In this document: in pieces, positions 1 to 7,665 of the stretch
Position numbering within the stretch: position 1 is the stretch's first letter
How the letters are laid out: every line of letters begins with the position of its first letter
Source of the DNA: a virus
Reading direction: 5' to 3' (one strand)
IMG/VR virus record: IMGVR_UViG_3300044858_000828
Coordinates: 1-40,360 of that record
Length of the DNA: 40,360 nucleotides
The notes under the pieces: generated by a model
Told to the model about the DNA's origin: nothing
Database searches by the model: none
Seen by the model: only the letters and a program-made list of their open reading frames with translations
Translations under genes and position numbers: made by a program

Positions 1-2
1 TC

Positions 3-1691
3 TTACAAGAGTTGCTCTACAGTAAGAACATCAAGGGTATTAAAAAAGGCGATATCCTTAATAGACATACTACTGCTCGTGGTTGGTCTGGGCAGCTTAG
101 TTTCAAGGTAGACAAAGACCTCTATGATCTCACGGTAGAGCGTGTAGGAGATTCTAGTAAGGTCAAGCTGTTAAAAAACGGACAAGATATCTCTGAACAT
201 AAGATTCCTGATACCTATAAAAAGCTACACACTATTCTTGGTATGACTTTTGAGGTATTCTCTCAGCTAACCTATCAGAGTAGTACCGATCTCTTAGACT
301 TCATCAAGGCTACAGATACTAATAGAAAGAAGTTCTTAATCAACCTCTTTGGGCTTGAGAAGTATCTTGAGATTGGTGACGTCTTGAAGATAAAGATGAC
401 TGATGTCGAACAAGAACACGCAACCTTACAGGGTGAACTCTCAGGAGTTAAAAAGTTTTTAGAAAGCACTACTATTACTGATAAGAAAACGCTCATACCA
501 GTTCCTCCTTATGACACGCAAGCAGAAACTAAGCGGGCTCATCTAAAAGTTCAGCTAGACGACTTTAACGCTCAGTGCATCAAGATTGATAAGAACCTAA
601 TGCTTATCAAGGAGCGTGATGGATTGAAATTTGATGTAAGTGTCGAAAAGCCTAGCCAAGACGTAACGCTTTCAGACAAGATAAAAGCAGCAGATACTGC
701 TATCACCTTAAAAACTCAGAAAGTCAAAGACCTAGAGCGTAACAAGTCTAGTATTGATACCAGTGATTCTTGCTATGCTTGCGGTCAGAAGATTGATAAC
801 TCTAAAGGCGTAGAGTTAAAAAATCAGATAGATTTAGAGATAGGCAAACTTAACTTTGAACTAACAGAACTTAAGGCGGATCTGAAGTCGCACAGAGAGC
901 AGGAGAATAGAGAGAGTATAGCCTATCGTAATTGGATAACTAATCAAAAAGCTATCGAGAGATTTGAACAGCTCTCACAACTGATAGATAAGTCAATTCC
1001 CTTTGTTTACCCAGACTATGCAGCTATCAAAACAGACTACGACAATACAACAAAATATTTAAATGATTTGCAAAACTCTATAGAAGAGGCTAATAGATAT
1101 AACAATCAAGTTCATATCCACAATACTAGAGTAGAAACCCTAGTAGAGCAACGTAGAGATTTTTTAGCTAGACAAGAGTTGTTAGAGAATAGTATAATAA
1201 ATCTTAAAATAAAGATTAATCATTTGAACATTCTTAAAAAAGCGTTTTCTACCTCAGGCATCGTTGCTTTTAAGCTAGAAAACCTTACTAAGCAGTTAGA
1301 GAGCACGATTAACTATTATCTCGCTGAACTCTCTGACGGACAGTTCCAGATTATCTTCAGACTCAATGGTGAAAAACTCAATATCGTTGTTGCTAATAAC
1401 GGTAAAGAAACACCCATCGAAACAGTTTCAGGTGGCGAATTTGGTAGAATTCAAACCTCTATCCTACTTGCCATAAGGAATATTTTATCTAAAATTGGTG
1501 GTAGTAAAGTAAATATACTATTCCTAGACGAAATTACAGGTGTCTTAGACGCAGCAGGAAAAGAAAGACTAGTAGATATCTTAATGCAGGAAGATGCTAA
1601 TACATTCTTTATCTCTCACGACTTTGAGCACCCACTTATCGAAAAAATTCAAATCGTAAAACAAAACAACATATCTAAAATAGGAGAATAA
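3..1691 (+). CDS. SbcC/Rad50/T4 gp46-like recombination nuclease ATPase subunit (5'-truncated by window edge)
   Basis: The reading frame is open from the first bases of the window, so the N-terminus (including the Walker A loop) lies outside. What remains is the C-terminal part of an SMC-like ATPase. Long charged coiled-coil arms flank a CxxC zinc hook at nt 771-782 (motif CYACGQK). The ABC signature VSGGEFGRI is near nt 1426-1452. A Walker B ILFLDE and D-loop are near nt 1516-1560, and the H-loop ISHD is near nt 1611-1622. In the family, this subunit works with an SbcD/gp47 nuclease to process DNA ends for recombination and repair. No SbcD-like gene is in the window; it may lie upstream. The gene ends 1 nt before the reductase gene, suggesting co-transcription. 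The family call is secure; whether it is gp46- or SbcC-type is less so. Confidence 0.9.
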   Translation, partial: LQELLYSKNIKGIKKGDILNRHTTARGWSGQLSFKVDKDLYDLTVERVGDSSKVKLLKNGQDISEHKIPDTYKKLHTILGMTFEVFSQLTYQSSTDLLDFIKATDTNRKKFLINLFGLEKYLEIGDVLKIKMTDVEQEHATLQGELSGVKKFLESTTITDKKTLIPVPPYDTQAETKRAHLKVQLDDFNAQCIKIDKNLMLIKERDGLKFDVSVEKPSQDVTLSDKIKAADTAITLKTQKVKDLERNKSSIDTSDSCYACGQKIDNSKGVELKNQIDLEIGKLNFELTELKADLKSHREQENRESIAYRNWITNQKAIERFEQLSQLIDKSIPFVYPDYAAIKTDYDNTTKYLNDLQNSIEEANRYNNQVHIHNTRVETLVEQRRDFLARQELLENSIINLKIKINHLNILKKAFSTSGIVAFKLENLTKQLESTINYYLAELSDGQFQIIFRLNGEKLNIVVANNGKETPIETVSGGEFGRIQTSILLAIRNILSKIGGSKVNILFLDEITGVLDAAGKERLVDILMQEDANTFFISHDFEHPLIEKIQIVKQNNISKIGE

Positions 1692-1692
1692 T

Positions 1693-3819
1693 ATGATTGC
1701 ACCAGGCACAAAGCCAGTTCACTTTTATCTTAGTGAAAAATTCAAAAAAGACTTAAAAGCAGCTACAGAACAGTGGGGTTTCGGAGGTCTATCCGCCTTT
1801 ACTTTCTATAGAACATACTCTAGAAAGAAAGCAAACGGAACCATGGAAACATGGGCAGACTGCGTTATCAGAGTAATAGAAGGAATGTTTACCATTCTTA
1901 AGACTCACGCTAAGCTATCACACATTCCTTGGAATGATAAAAAGGCTGCAAAGCACGCTGAAGAAGCTGCTACTCGTATGTTTGAATTTAAATGGCTACC
2001 ACCTGGACGCGGTCTATGGATGATGGGAACTCCCTTTGTGTGGGAAAAAGGCGGTGCCTGCTTAAATAACTGTGCATTCGTTTCCACCGAGAATATCGAA
2101 ACCGAGCTATCTAAGCCTTTCGCATTCCTGATGGATATGTCAATGGTTGGAGTAGGTGTAGGATTTGATACTAAGGGCGCTGATAGACTACCTGTCAACA
2201 TGCCATCTGGAAAGACTGTAGAGACCGTAGTAGTAGACGATTCAAGAGAAGGATGGGTAGAAGCTATCTCTTGCCTAATCGATTCATATCTTGAGCCGGA
2301 TTCTAATCCAGTAGAGATTAATACATCTCTAGTTCGTCCATACGGAGATCCTATTGCCGGATTTGGTGGAGTAGCTTCTGGACCTGAACCTCTAGAACAA
2401 GGCTTCTATGGTATTCGCGATGTTCTTGAAAAGAGAGCCATGAGCGATGATAATCTACTATCTTCTACAGATATAGTAGATATTATGAACCTAATTGGTA
2501 AAATAGTAGTCGCTGGAAATGTTCGCAGAACAGCAGAGATCGCCTTTGCAGAGCCTGACGATCAAGACTTTATTGAGATGAAGCGTTGGGATAAGTTTGG
2601 AGTAGAGACTGGCAGTATCGCTCCACCAGAGCTAAAAGCTATATCAGAAGAAGAATACGAGAGATACAATAATGACTGGAATGCACGTGGTGAAATCGCT
2701 AAGAAATATGCTAACTATGAATGGTCTTATAAATTTGGGGGTTGGCGTTGGGCTTCTAATAATTCTCTTTTTGCCTATGTTGGAATGGATTATACTGATG
2801 CGGCTAAGAGTATTGCAGTAAATGGTGAGCCAGGTTTTGCTTGGCTTGACAATATGCAAAAATATGGTCGTATGAAAGACGGAGTTAACAATAAAGACTA
2901 CCGAGTTCGTGGTGGTAATCCTTGCCTCGAGCAGAGTCTTGAGCCATATGAACTATGCTGTCTAGTAGAAAATTTCCCTGCTAAGCACAAAGATTACTGG
3001 GATTTCCAAAGAACCTTGAAGTTCTCTTATATGTATGCTAAGACAGTAACCTTAATGGCTACACACTGGTCAGAGACTAATGCTGTTATTACTCGCAACC
3101 GTAGAATTGGTTGCTCTCAGAGTGGTATTCAAACAGCAATGTTAAAGTTTGGTAGACACAAGTATTTCGATCAGTTCTGCGACAGAGCCTATACATATAT
3201 TCAATATGTAGATCAGAAATATGCTGAATGGCTTGGTGTTCCAAAGAGTATAAAAACTACTTCGGTAAAGCCATCTGGAACAGTATCTCTAGTAGCAGGC
3301 GAGCTACCAGGCATTCACTACGCCGAAAGCGAGAACTATTATAGAACAGTTCGAGTAGCTGCAAACTCTCCATTCGTACCACTCTTACAAGAAGCAGGTT
3401 ACAGAATTGAGCCTGCAGTATCAGATCCTACTAGAACAGTCGTAGTATATTTCCCTGTTCTACTAAGAGAAGGAACTATTTCTAATAAGAATATCTCAAT
3501 CTGGGAACAGTTTGCAAACGCAGTAGATATGCAACACTATTGGGCAGACAATCAAGTATCTATTACTATTACGTTTAATCAGTCAGAAGCTGATCAGATT
3601 GCAAGAGCCCTATCTGCATTTGATAACAGGCTAAAGGGAGTATCTCTTCTACCAGTATCAGATCACGGATACGCTCAAGCTCCTTACACTACTGCACCTA
3701 AGGATGAGTTAGAGAAGTATGCGGCTACACTAAAGCCAATTAACTTCGATAGCCTAACCAAAGAAGGCGATAACGCAGATGCTAATAAGTTCTGCGATGG
3801 AGATAGTTGCGTAATATGA
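1693..3819 (+). CDS. nrdJ: Class II (adenosylcobalamin-dependent) ribonucleoside-triphosphate reductase, monomeric RTPR type
   Basis: This enzyme reduces ribonucleotides to deoxyribonucleotides using a B12-derived radical, supplying dNTPs for phage DNA synthesis. At 708 residues it fits the monomeric Lactobacillus-type enzyme (about 740). The active-site loop reads N409-P-C411-L-E413, the expected Asn/thiyl Cys/Glu triad, with the second redox Cys at C422, 11 residues on as in the family. Its disulfide partner is probably C127 in LNNCAFVST. The C-terminus ends CDGDSC (C701/C706), the swinging cysteine pair that passes electrons from thioredoxin or glutaredoxin. KPSGTVS is the typical late motif. 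An AGGAG site precedes the ATG. Its stop overlaps the start of the glutaredoxin-like gene (ATGA), so the reductase and its probable reductant are translationally coupled. No second subunit is needed for this class. Confidence 0.95.
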   Translation: MIAPGTKPVHFYLSEKFKKDLKAATEQWGFGGLSAFTFYRTYSRKKANGTMETWADCVIRVIEGMFTILKTHAKLSHIPWNDKKAAKHAEEAATRMFEFKWLPPGRGLWMMGTPFVWEKGGACLNNCAFVSTENIETELSKPFAFLMDMSMVGVGVGFDTKGADRLPVNMPSGKTVETVVVDDSREGWVEAISCLIDSYLEPDSNPVEINTSLVRPYGDPIAGFGGVASGPEPLEQGFYGIRDVLEKRAMSDDNLLSSTDIVDIMNLIGKIVVAGNVRRTAEIAFAEPDDQDFIEMKRWDKFGVETGSIAPPELKAISEEEYERYNNDWNARGEIAKKYANYEWSYKFGGWRWASNNSLFAYVGMDYTDAAKSIAVNGEPGFAWLDNMQKYGRMKDGVNNKDYRVRGGNPCLEQSLEPYELCCLVENFPAKHKDYWDFQRTLKFSYMYAKTVTLMATHWSETNAVITRNRRIGCSQSGIQTAMLKFGRHKYFDQFCDRAYTYIQYVDQKYAEWLGVPKSIKTTSVKPSGTVSLVAGELPGIHYAESENYYRTVRVAANSPFVPLLQEAGYRIEPAVSDPTRTVVVYFPVLLREGTISNKNISIWEQFANAVDMQHYWADNQVSITITFNQSEADQIARALSAFDNRLKGVSLLPVSDHGYAQAPYTTAPKDELEKYAATLKPINFDSLTKEGDNADANKFCDGDSCVI

Positions 3820-4043
3820 AAATCGTAGTATATGGAAAGGACAATTGTCCATACTGTGTAGCCGCTAAGGAGTGGTTAAACGCTAGGTGTCTAGCGTTTA
3901 ACTACGTTGATGTGCTAAAAGACCTTAATCCTGGAGAACTAGCATCCTTAAAAACACAGTATAAAATGAATACAGTTCCGATCGTTGTAATTAACGACGA
4001 ACTGATCGGTGGATATTCTAACTTACAAAGGTTAGAACTATAA
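3816..4043 (+). CDS. Glutaredoxin/NrdH-like thiol-disulfide redox protein
   Basis: This is a 75-residue thioredoxin-fold protein with the CPYC active site near residues 11-14, a TVPIVVIN cis-Pro segment and a GGYSNLQ region near the C-terminus, as in glutaredoxins and NrdH redoxins. It probably re-reduces the C-terminal cysteines of the class II reductase encoded immediately upstream. I chose the ATG at 3816, which overlaps the reductase stop (ATGA), rather than a TTG at 3807. The ATG start gives the usual MKIVVYGKDNCPYC beginning and has a GGAG about a dozen bases upstream. Glutathione versus thioredoxin-reductase dependence cannot be decided from sequence. Confidence 0.9.
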   Translation: MKIVVYGKDNCPYCVAAKEWLNARCLAFNYVDVLKDLNPGELASLKTQYKMNTVPIVVINDELIGGYSNLQRLEL

Positions 4044-4062
4044 GAAAGAGAGACCACATGAA

Positions 4063-4509
4063 GTGGCTAGTAAAAGTAAAACAAAAGGCTCTGCTTTTGA
4101 AGCTAAAATTAGAGACATTCTTACAGAAGAACTGAATATAAAATTTGAAAGGATGCCGTTAAGTGGGTCCATATCTTACCTAAAAGGTGATTTATGGGTT
4201 CCATCTGATACGGCATCTTTTCCTTATACAATAGAATGTAAACATTATGCAGAGTTGGAGTTTAATAACTTACTTACTGCTAAGACTACCGACATACTAG
4301 AATTCTGGAAACAGGCTATGGAAGAAGCTAAGGTAATGAATAAAAAACCTTTACTTATCTTTAGATGGAATAGAAGTAAAGATTTTATATGTTGGGATTC
4401 AGATATAGAGCTAGAGCACCAAATAGAATATAAAGTATTTGGTTATAAGTTTAAGATGGGTCTTTTATCTGATTGGCTAGATAAGTTTAAACTTACTAAA
4501 GCTTCTTGA
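4063..4509 (+). CDS. PD-(D/E)XK nuclease, Holliday-junction-resolvase-like
   Basis: This 148-residue protein shows the elements of the PD-(D/E)XK fold: KGSAFEAK with an early Glu, then KGDLWVP with the metal-binding Asp, then IECKH as the E-x-K motif (about residues 8-60). This layout resembles Hjc/VRR-type Holliday junction resolvases, which cut branched DNA. That would fit beside a recombination ATPase and a 5'-3' exonuclease, but a restriction- or repair-type nuclease is also possible. The start is taken as GTG at 4063 after a purine-rich stretch (AAGAAAGAGAG). An ATG at 4058 lies in another frame and closes after about 25 codons. The stop codon overlaps the -35 box of the next promoter. 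Confidence 0.65.
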   Translation: MASKSKTKGSAFEAKIRDILTEELNIKFERMPLSGSISYLKGDLWVPSDTASFPYTIECKHYAELEFNNLLTAKTTDILEFWKQAMEEAKVMNKKPLLIFRWNRSKDFICWDSDIELEHQIEYKVFGYKFKMGLLSDWLDKFKLTKAS

Positions 4510-4534
4510 CCTGACTACAATAATACGGTATAAT
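4506..4534 (+). promoter_or_regulatory. Sigma70-type promoter giving a predicted leaderless exonuclease mRNA
   Basis: TTGACC (4506-4511), a 17-nt spacer and TATAAT (4529-4534) form a near-perfect sigma70 promoter. The -35 box overlaps the upstream stop codon. Only six bases separate the -10 box from the ATG at 4541, so transcription should start at or within a base or two of the start codon. No Shine-Dalgarno sequence is present. Confidence 0.75.
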
Positions 4535-4540
4535 ATACAA

Positions 4541-5422
4541 ATGATGGAACAAGATACAAAAGGTTGGAATGATCTTTCAGAATTAGAATCATACATTCCT
4601 CAAAAACCTGTTGTAAGTGGAAAAAATATACTTATTTGCGATGGCAATAACTTAGGGTATAGATACTTACAGCGAAGAAATTACAATAACTTCAAGGATG
4701 ATTATTGCAGAACAGTAGAGAGCCTAGCTAAAAGCTACGGCTGCAAGGATATTATAGTAGCCTTTGATTTTGGTAAAAGCTATTATCGAACTAACTTTTA
4801 TCCTGAGTATAAAGCTACTCGTAAAAAGCCTCAAGACGAAAAAGAGAAAGAGCACTACGATCAGTTTTTTGCTTGTCTAAACGACGTAGCAGATACTATA
4901 CCTTTCTCAGTAACTAAGTTTAGAGGAGTAGAAGCAGACGATCTGATAACCTATGCTGTTCTAAAAAATAGAAACACAGCAGATCATATTTGGGTTATTT
5001 CTAGCGATAGAGACATATATCAACTCCTAGACAAGAATATCAGCATTTTCAATATTTTCTCTAGAAAAGAGATTACCGTAGATTCTCTATATGAAAAACT
5101 ACAAGTAACTCCTAAAGAGTATATGATATCTAGAATTATCTCTGGAGATAGTGGAGATAATATCGTAGGTATTGAAGGTATAGGCGAAAAGCGTGCTACT
5201 GCTATAGCTAGAGAGCATAAAACTTTTACTGCTCTACTAGAGGCCTTACCACTAAAAGGTAGATCTAAGTATATTCAAAATCTAAACGTAGGCAAAGATA
5301 TACTAATTCGTAATGAGAAGTTAATTAACCTTATCAAATACAATGAAGAAGCTATCCTATCAGGAAAAGGCGAAGAGATAAATTTGGAGACGTTAAATGC
5401 AATCACAACCTTTAACCATTAA
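4541..5422 (+). CDS. 5'-3' exonuclease / flap endonuclease (T5 D15 / PolI N-domain family)
   Basis: This 293-residue FEN-family nuclease removes 5' flaps and RNA primers during phage DNA replication. Visible landmarks are the N-terminal metal Asp in ILICDGNNLG, VAFDFGKSYYRT with the following KATRK helical-arch region, GVEADD with paired acidic ligands, SSDRD, and SGDSGDN followed by a helix-hairpin-helix segment GIEGIGEKRA. These match the expected order of catalytic Asp clusters and the DNA-binding HhH. The start ATGATG directly follows a strong promoter and has no ribosome site; no good alternative start exists between it and the first catalytic motif. The 3' end overlaps the dUTPase gene by 26 nt, which suggests coupled translation. 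Confidence 0.93.
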   Translation: MMEQDTKGWNDLSELESYIPQKPVVSGKNILICDGNNLGYRYLQRRNYNNFKDDYCRTVESLAKSYGCKDIIVAFDFGKSYYRTNFYPEYKATRKKPQDEKEKEHYDQFFACLNDVADTIPFSVTKFRGVEADDLITYAVLKNRNTADHIWVISSDRDIYQLLDKNISIFNIFSRKEITVDSLYEKLQVTPKEYMISRIISGDSGDNIVGIEGIGEKRATAIAREHKTFTALLEALPLKGRSKYIQNLNVGKDILIRNEKLINLIKYNEEAILSGKGEEINLETLNAITTFNH

Positions 5423-5876
5423 TGTTAAGGTAGAAAAAACCGGCAAGGCTCACGTCTTGGAGAAGAAGCTAGACATTAGTTGGGATATCGCTAGACATTT
5501 CGATTTTGATGCTGGATATGACGTTAGAGCCGCTATCTACGAACCTTTAACTATATTTAGTAGAAAGTTTGAAGTAATTCCTATAGGTCTGAAATTTGAA
5601 ATTCAAGATCCTTATTGGGAGATACAAGTCAGATCCAGAAGTGGCTTAGCGGCTAAACATGGCGTATTCGTACTGAACAGCCCTGGAACTGTAGATTATG
5701 GATATAGACAAGAGGTTCAAGTAATTCTATTTAATAACGGAAGTAAGGATTTCGTAGTGAATCCGGGAGATAGAATTGCACAGATGTGTGTAAGACCTGT
5801 TCCTCAAGTATCTTTCACCTACGGACAGGTAGAAGAAACTATACGTGGAGGATTTGGTAGCTCCGGTGTATCCTAA
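5397..5876 (+). CDS. dut: dUTP diphosphatase
   Basis: This protein hydrolyses dUTP to dUMP and PPi, keeping uracil out of DNA and supplying dUMP to ThyX encoded just downstream. All five dUTPase motifs are present in its 159 residues: AGYDVRA (I), RSRSGLA (II), GTVDYGYRQE (III), PGDRIAQ (IV) and the C-terminal Phe-Gly arm RGGFGSSG (V), so it should be the trimeric type. Motif III has Gln where Gly usually follows the Tyr-x pair (YRQE instead of YRGE), an unusual change next to the uracil pocket. A GGAG at 5385-5388, 8 nt before the ATG, sits inside the upstream exonuclease gene. Confidence 0.95.
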   Translation: MQSQPLTINVKVEKTGKAHVLEKKLDISWDIARHFDFDAGYDVRAAIYEPLTIFSRKFEVIPIGLKFEIQDPYWEIQVRSRSGLAAKHGVFVLNSPGTVDYGYRQEVQVILFNNGSKDFVVNPGDRIAQMCVRPVPQVSFTYGQVEETIRGGFGSSGVS

Positions 5877-6054
5877 TAAATATTTTGATTGGTTCTTATT
5901 AGTAATAAGTATATCAATGACCATATTTGTGTATGTTGCACATGGGCCATATTTCTACTTATTTATGAGCCTAGTATATATCGTAACAATGTTTTTACTA
6001 ATCAAAGCCTTGTTCGATTTTAATAATAGAATGAAAAGGTGGTTAAAATTCTAA
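5845..6054 (+). CDS. Small two-helix membrane protein of unknown function
   Basis: This short ORF (up to 69 residues) lies between dut and thyX, overlapping the end of dut. It encodes two hydrophobic stretches, about residues 15-33 (FDWFLLVISISMTIFVYVA) and 36-57 (YFYLFMSLVYIVTMFLLIKA), followed by a basic tail (RMKRWLKF), as expected for a double-spanning inner-membrane protein with a cytoplasmic C-terminus. The start is uncertain: GTG at 5845, TTG at 5854 and GTG at 5866 are all possible. Its stop overlaps the ATG of thyX (TAATG), which supports it being translated. I do not recognise the family. Confidence 0.55.
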   Translation: MEDLVAPVYPNKYFDWFLLVISISMTIFVYVAHGPYFYLFMSLVYIVTMFLLIKALFDFNNRMKRWLKF

Positions 6055-6734
6055 TGATTGTTAGACTAATAAGTTACTCTCAACCTACCGACGAACTATA
6101 TAATCAAGGTATAGTAGATGCTCAGGAATTAGTTGCATATTGCGCTAGAGTATCTAATCCTACAAATCAATTTAATACCGAAACTAGTGAAAAACTTATC
6201 AGATATCTCATTAAGAATAAGCACTGGTCGCCTTTAGAGATGGTAAATGTATGCCTAGAGGTTGAAACTACTAGAGACATAGCTCATCAAATAATTCGTC
6301 ATAAGAGTTATGCCTTTCAAGAGTTCTCACAAAGATATGCAGAACCTAAAGAACTAGGAAATATGTTTGAATTTAGGGAAACTAGATTTCAAGATACTAA
6401 GAATAGGCAAAAATCTATAGACCTAGATCCTGCAGACCCTAGCCAAGTAGACATAGATAAAACTTGGCAAGAATATCAACGAGCTATTGCATACTTAGCT
6501 GGAGAATATTATAAGTGGGCTGTAAGCAATGGAATTGCTAAGGAGCAAGCTAGAGCAATACTTCCAGAAGGTTTAACTAAAACTAGACTATATATGAATG
6601 GAAGTCTACGTAGTTGGATACATTATATAGAATTGCGTAGTGATAATGGAACCCAAAAAGAGCATATGTTAATTGCTAAAGAATGTGCTAAAGTAATTAA
6701 TCAAGTCTTTCCAATGATGAAAACCCCGGAATAA
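6054..6734 (+). CDS. thyX: Flavin-dependent thymidylate synthase
   Basis: This enzyme makes dTMP from dUMP using FAD, NADPH and methylenetetrahydrofolate. The protein is about 226 residues, a usual ThyX size. It carries the signature as RHKSYAFQEFSQRY, which fits R-H-R-x7-S with Lys in place of the third Arg. HWSPLE, near the N-terminus, is the typical folate-side segment. The ATG at 6054 overlaps the previous stop and has AGGTGG about 11 nt upstream; I preferred it to the GTG at 6039. With dut just upstream and the reductase in the same cluster, the phage encodes a route from ribonucleotides to dTTP precursors. Its stop codon lies within the loop of the terminator hairpin. Confidence 0.95.
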   Translation: MIVRLISYSQPTDELYNQGIVDAQELVAYCARVSNPTNQFNTETSEKLIRYLIKNKHWSPLEMVNVCLEVETTRDIAHQIIRHKSYAFQEFSQRYAEPKELGNMFEFRETRFQDTKNRQKSIDLDPADPSQVDIDKTWQEYQRAIAYLAGEYYKWAVSNGIAKEQARAILPEGLTKTRLYMNGSLRSWIHYIELRSDNGTQKEHMLIAKECAKVINQVFPMMKTPE

Positions 6735-6750
6735 CTTCCGGGGTTTTTTT
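6721..6750 (+). terminator. Rho-independent terminator between convergent modules (possibly bidirectional)
   Basis: An 11-bp perfect stem (6721-6731 with 6736-6746) with core CCCCGGAA/TTCCGGGG and a 4-nt loop is followed by T's to 6750. The loop TAAC holds most of the thyX stop codon. On the - strand the same stem ends in TTTTC, so it could also stop late transcription. Confidence 0.92.
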
Positions 6751-7003
6751 ATTTAGTCTTCTTTTTAGACCTAATATTTTTAGCAGGTTTAGGCAATTTA
6801 TTAGACGATGTAGATTCCACAGAACCCATTGGTAATCCTAGAGTCGGTTTACCGCTAAGTCTGTAATAAGTGCTATCAACTTTAAATTGCTGACCATACT
6901 GTTTAGGAACGGTTGGATGGTTCTTACCGTAATCCAATCCGCCATGTGGGTATGGATGGCCTTCTAATTTAACTTTAGGTTTCTTTATTTTTTTGGTAGC
7001 CAT
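6749..7003 (-). CDS. Small basic protein with a YYRLSGKPTLG motif (unknown function)
   Basis: This 84-residue Lys/Pro/Gly-rich protein has basic ends (MATKKIKKPKVK and SKKKTK) and little predicted fold. Residues around 46-60 read YYRLSGKPTLGLPMG, nearly the same as YYRVSGGPTLGNPMG in the protein encoded at 7201-7485, so the two share a module. A second segment, LDYGKNHP, echoes LDYGQEKP in the 64-aa protein next door. It is the last gene of the late strand and abuts the convergent terminator. The family is not recognised; a minor virion or DNA-associated role is only a guess. Confidence 0.6.
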   Translation of the reverse strand: MATKKIKKPKVKLEGHPYPHGGLDYGKNHPTVPKQYGQQFKVDSTYYRLSGKPTLGLPMGSVESTSSNKLPKPAKNIRSKKKTK

Positions 7004-7004
7004 T

Positions 7005-7199
7005 TTACTTAGAACTATTTACTGGCTTTTCTTGGCCATAGTCTAAATGTCTTCTAGATTTATCGGTTTTTACACCTGCATTAATGCCGTTATATGTAGG
7101 TTTAAGAGTATCATTAACCTCATCGACATCGCGTCCAGTAACATTTCCGTAAGTGCTACGGTTAGCCATAATTCTACCAGACCCTAACGGTTTCGCCAT
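7005..7199 (-). CDS. Small hypothetical protein (64 aa)
   Basis: This hydrophilic 64-residue protein, beginning MAKPLGSGRIMANRS, contains LDYGQEKP near its C-terminus, a segment shared with the 84-residue protein encoded downstream. The ATG at 7199 is preferred over a GTG at 7214: it lies 1 nt after the upstream gene's stop, although the ribosome site is weak (GAGAAA). No known domain is visible. It is tightly packed with its neighbours, so it is probably co-transcribed with the other small late genes. Confidence 0.55.
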   Translation of the reverse strand: MAKPLGSGRIMANRSTYGNVTGRDVDEVNDTLKPTYNGINAGVKTDKSRRHLDYGQEKPVNSSK

Positions 7200-7200
7200 A

Positions 7201-7485
7201 TTAGTTTCTCGCACTATTATTTGGAGCCATATTAGGAACGGTGATCTTCTTTAGAGGTGACCCTGAGTGAGAAGAAGCTGGTCTATCTGGTCCGCCCATT
7301 GGATTGCCAAGTGTTGGGCCGCCAGATACGCGATAATATGTTTCTGCATTCTTTAGATCATACTTAGTTGTACCAGTAGCTGTTCCACTGCCTGGCTTGG
7401 TACTATTAGAATCTGTACCGCCTACAGGGGTTAGTTTATGCTTCATTAGCATTGGCTTACCGCTTGTTTCGTTATTCATGCCCAT
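7201..7485 (-). CDS. Small Gly/Thr-rich protein with a YYRVSGGPTLG motif (unknown function)
   Basis: This protein has 94 residues from the ATG at 7485, which has a strong AAGGAGATT site upstream; a TTG at 7509 would add eight residues but lacks such a site. The middle is Gly/Thr/Ser-rich and probably disordered. The motif YYRVSGGPTLGNPMGG matches the protein at 6749-7003. It lies in a run of small late genes downstream of the fibre gene. The family is not recognised. Confidence 0.6.
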   Translation of the reverse strand: MGMNNETSGKPMLMKHKLTPVGGTDSNSTKPGSGTATGTTKYDLKNAETYYRVSGGPTLGNPMGGPDRPASSHSGSPLKKITVPNMAPNNSARN

Positions 7486-7495
7486 GTTAATCTCC

Positions 7496-7615
7496 TTATT
7501 TCTTTGCACCCTGCTTCTTCATAATCATTTTCTGAAGTGCAGGAGGAAGTTTCTTTTGTTTAGCGGTTAGACCCGCATCTTTTTTCATTGTATCTTTTTT
7601 TGAAGCTTTTGCCAT
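7496..7615 (-). CDS. Very small Lys-rich protein (39 aa)
   Basis: This short ORF begins MAKASKKDTMKKDAG and ends MIMKKQGAKK, with about one third Lys. The middle, KQKKLPPALQKMIMKK, looks like a short amphipathic basic helix. AAGGAA lies about 7 nt before the ATG, supporting expression. The flanking genes are spaced normally for an operon, and the 120 bases would otherwise be an unexplained gap. Nucleic-acid binding or a minor head role is possible but unproven. Confidence 0.6.
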   Translation of the reverse strand: MAKASKKDTMKKDAGLTAKQKKLPPALQKMIMKKQGAKK

Positions 7616-7665
7616 TTTAGATTTCCTTATAGTTGAGCTCTCTTGAAGAAAACTAGGAGCTATAC

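Noticed and set aside
4058-4140. Out-of-frame ATG 5 nt before the nuclease GTG start (25-codon ORF)
   Set aside because: The GTG frame carries the PD-(D/E)XK motifs; the ATG frame is short and Lys/Leu-rich without any recognisable feature.
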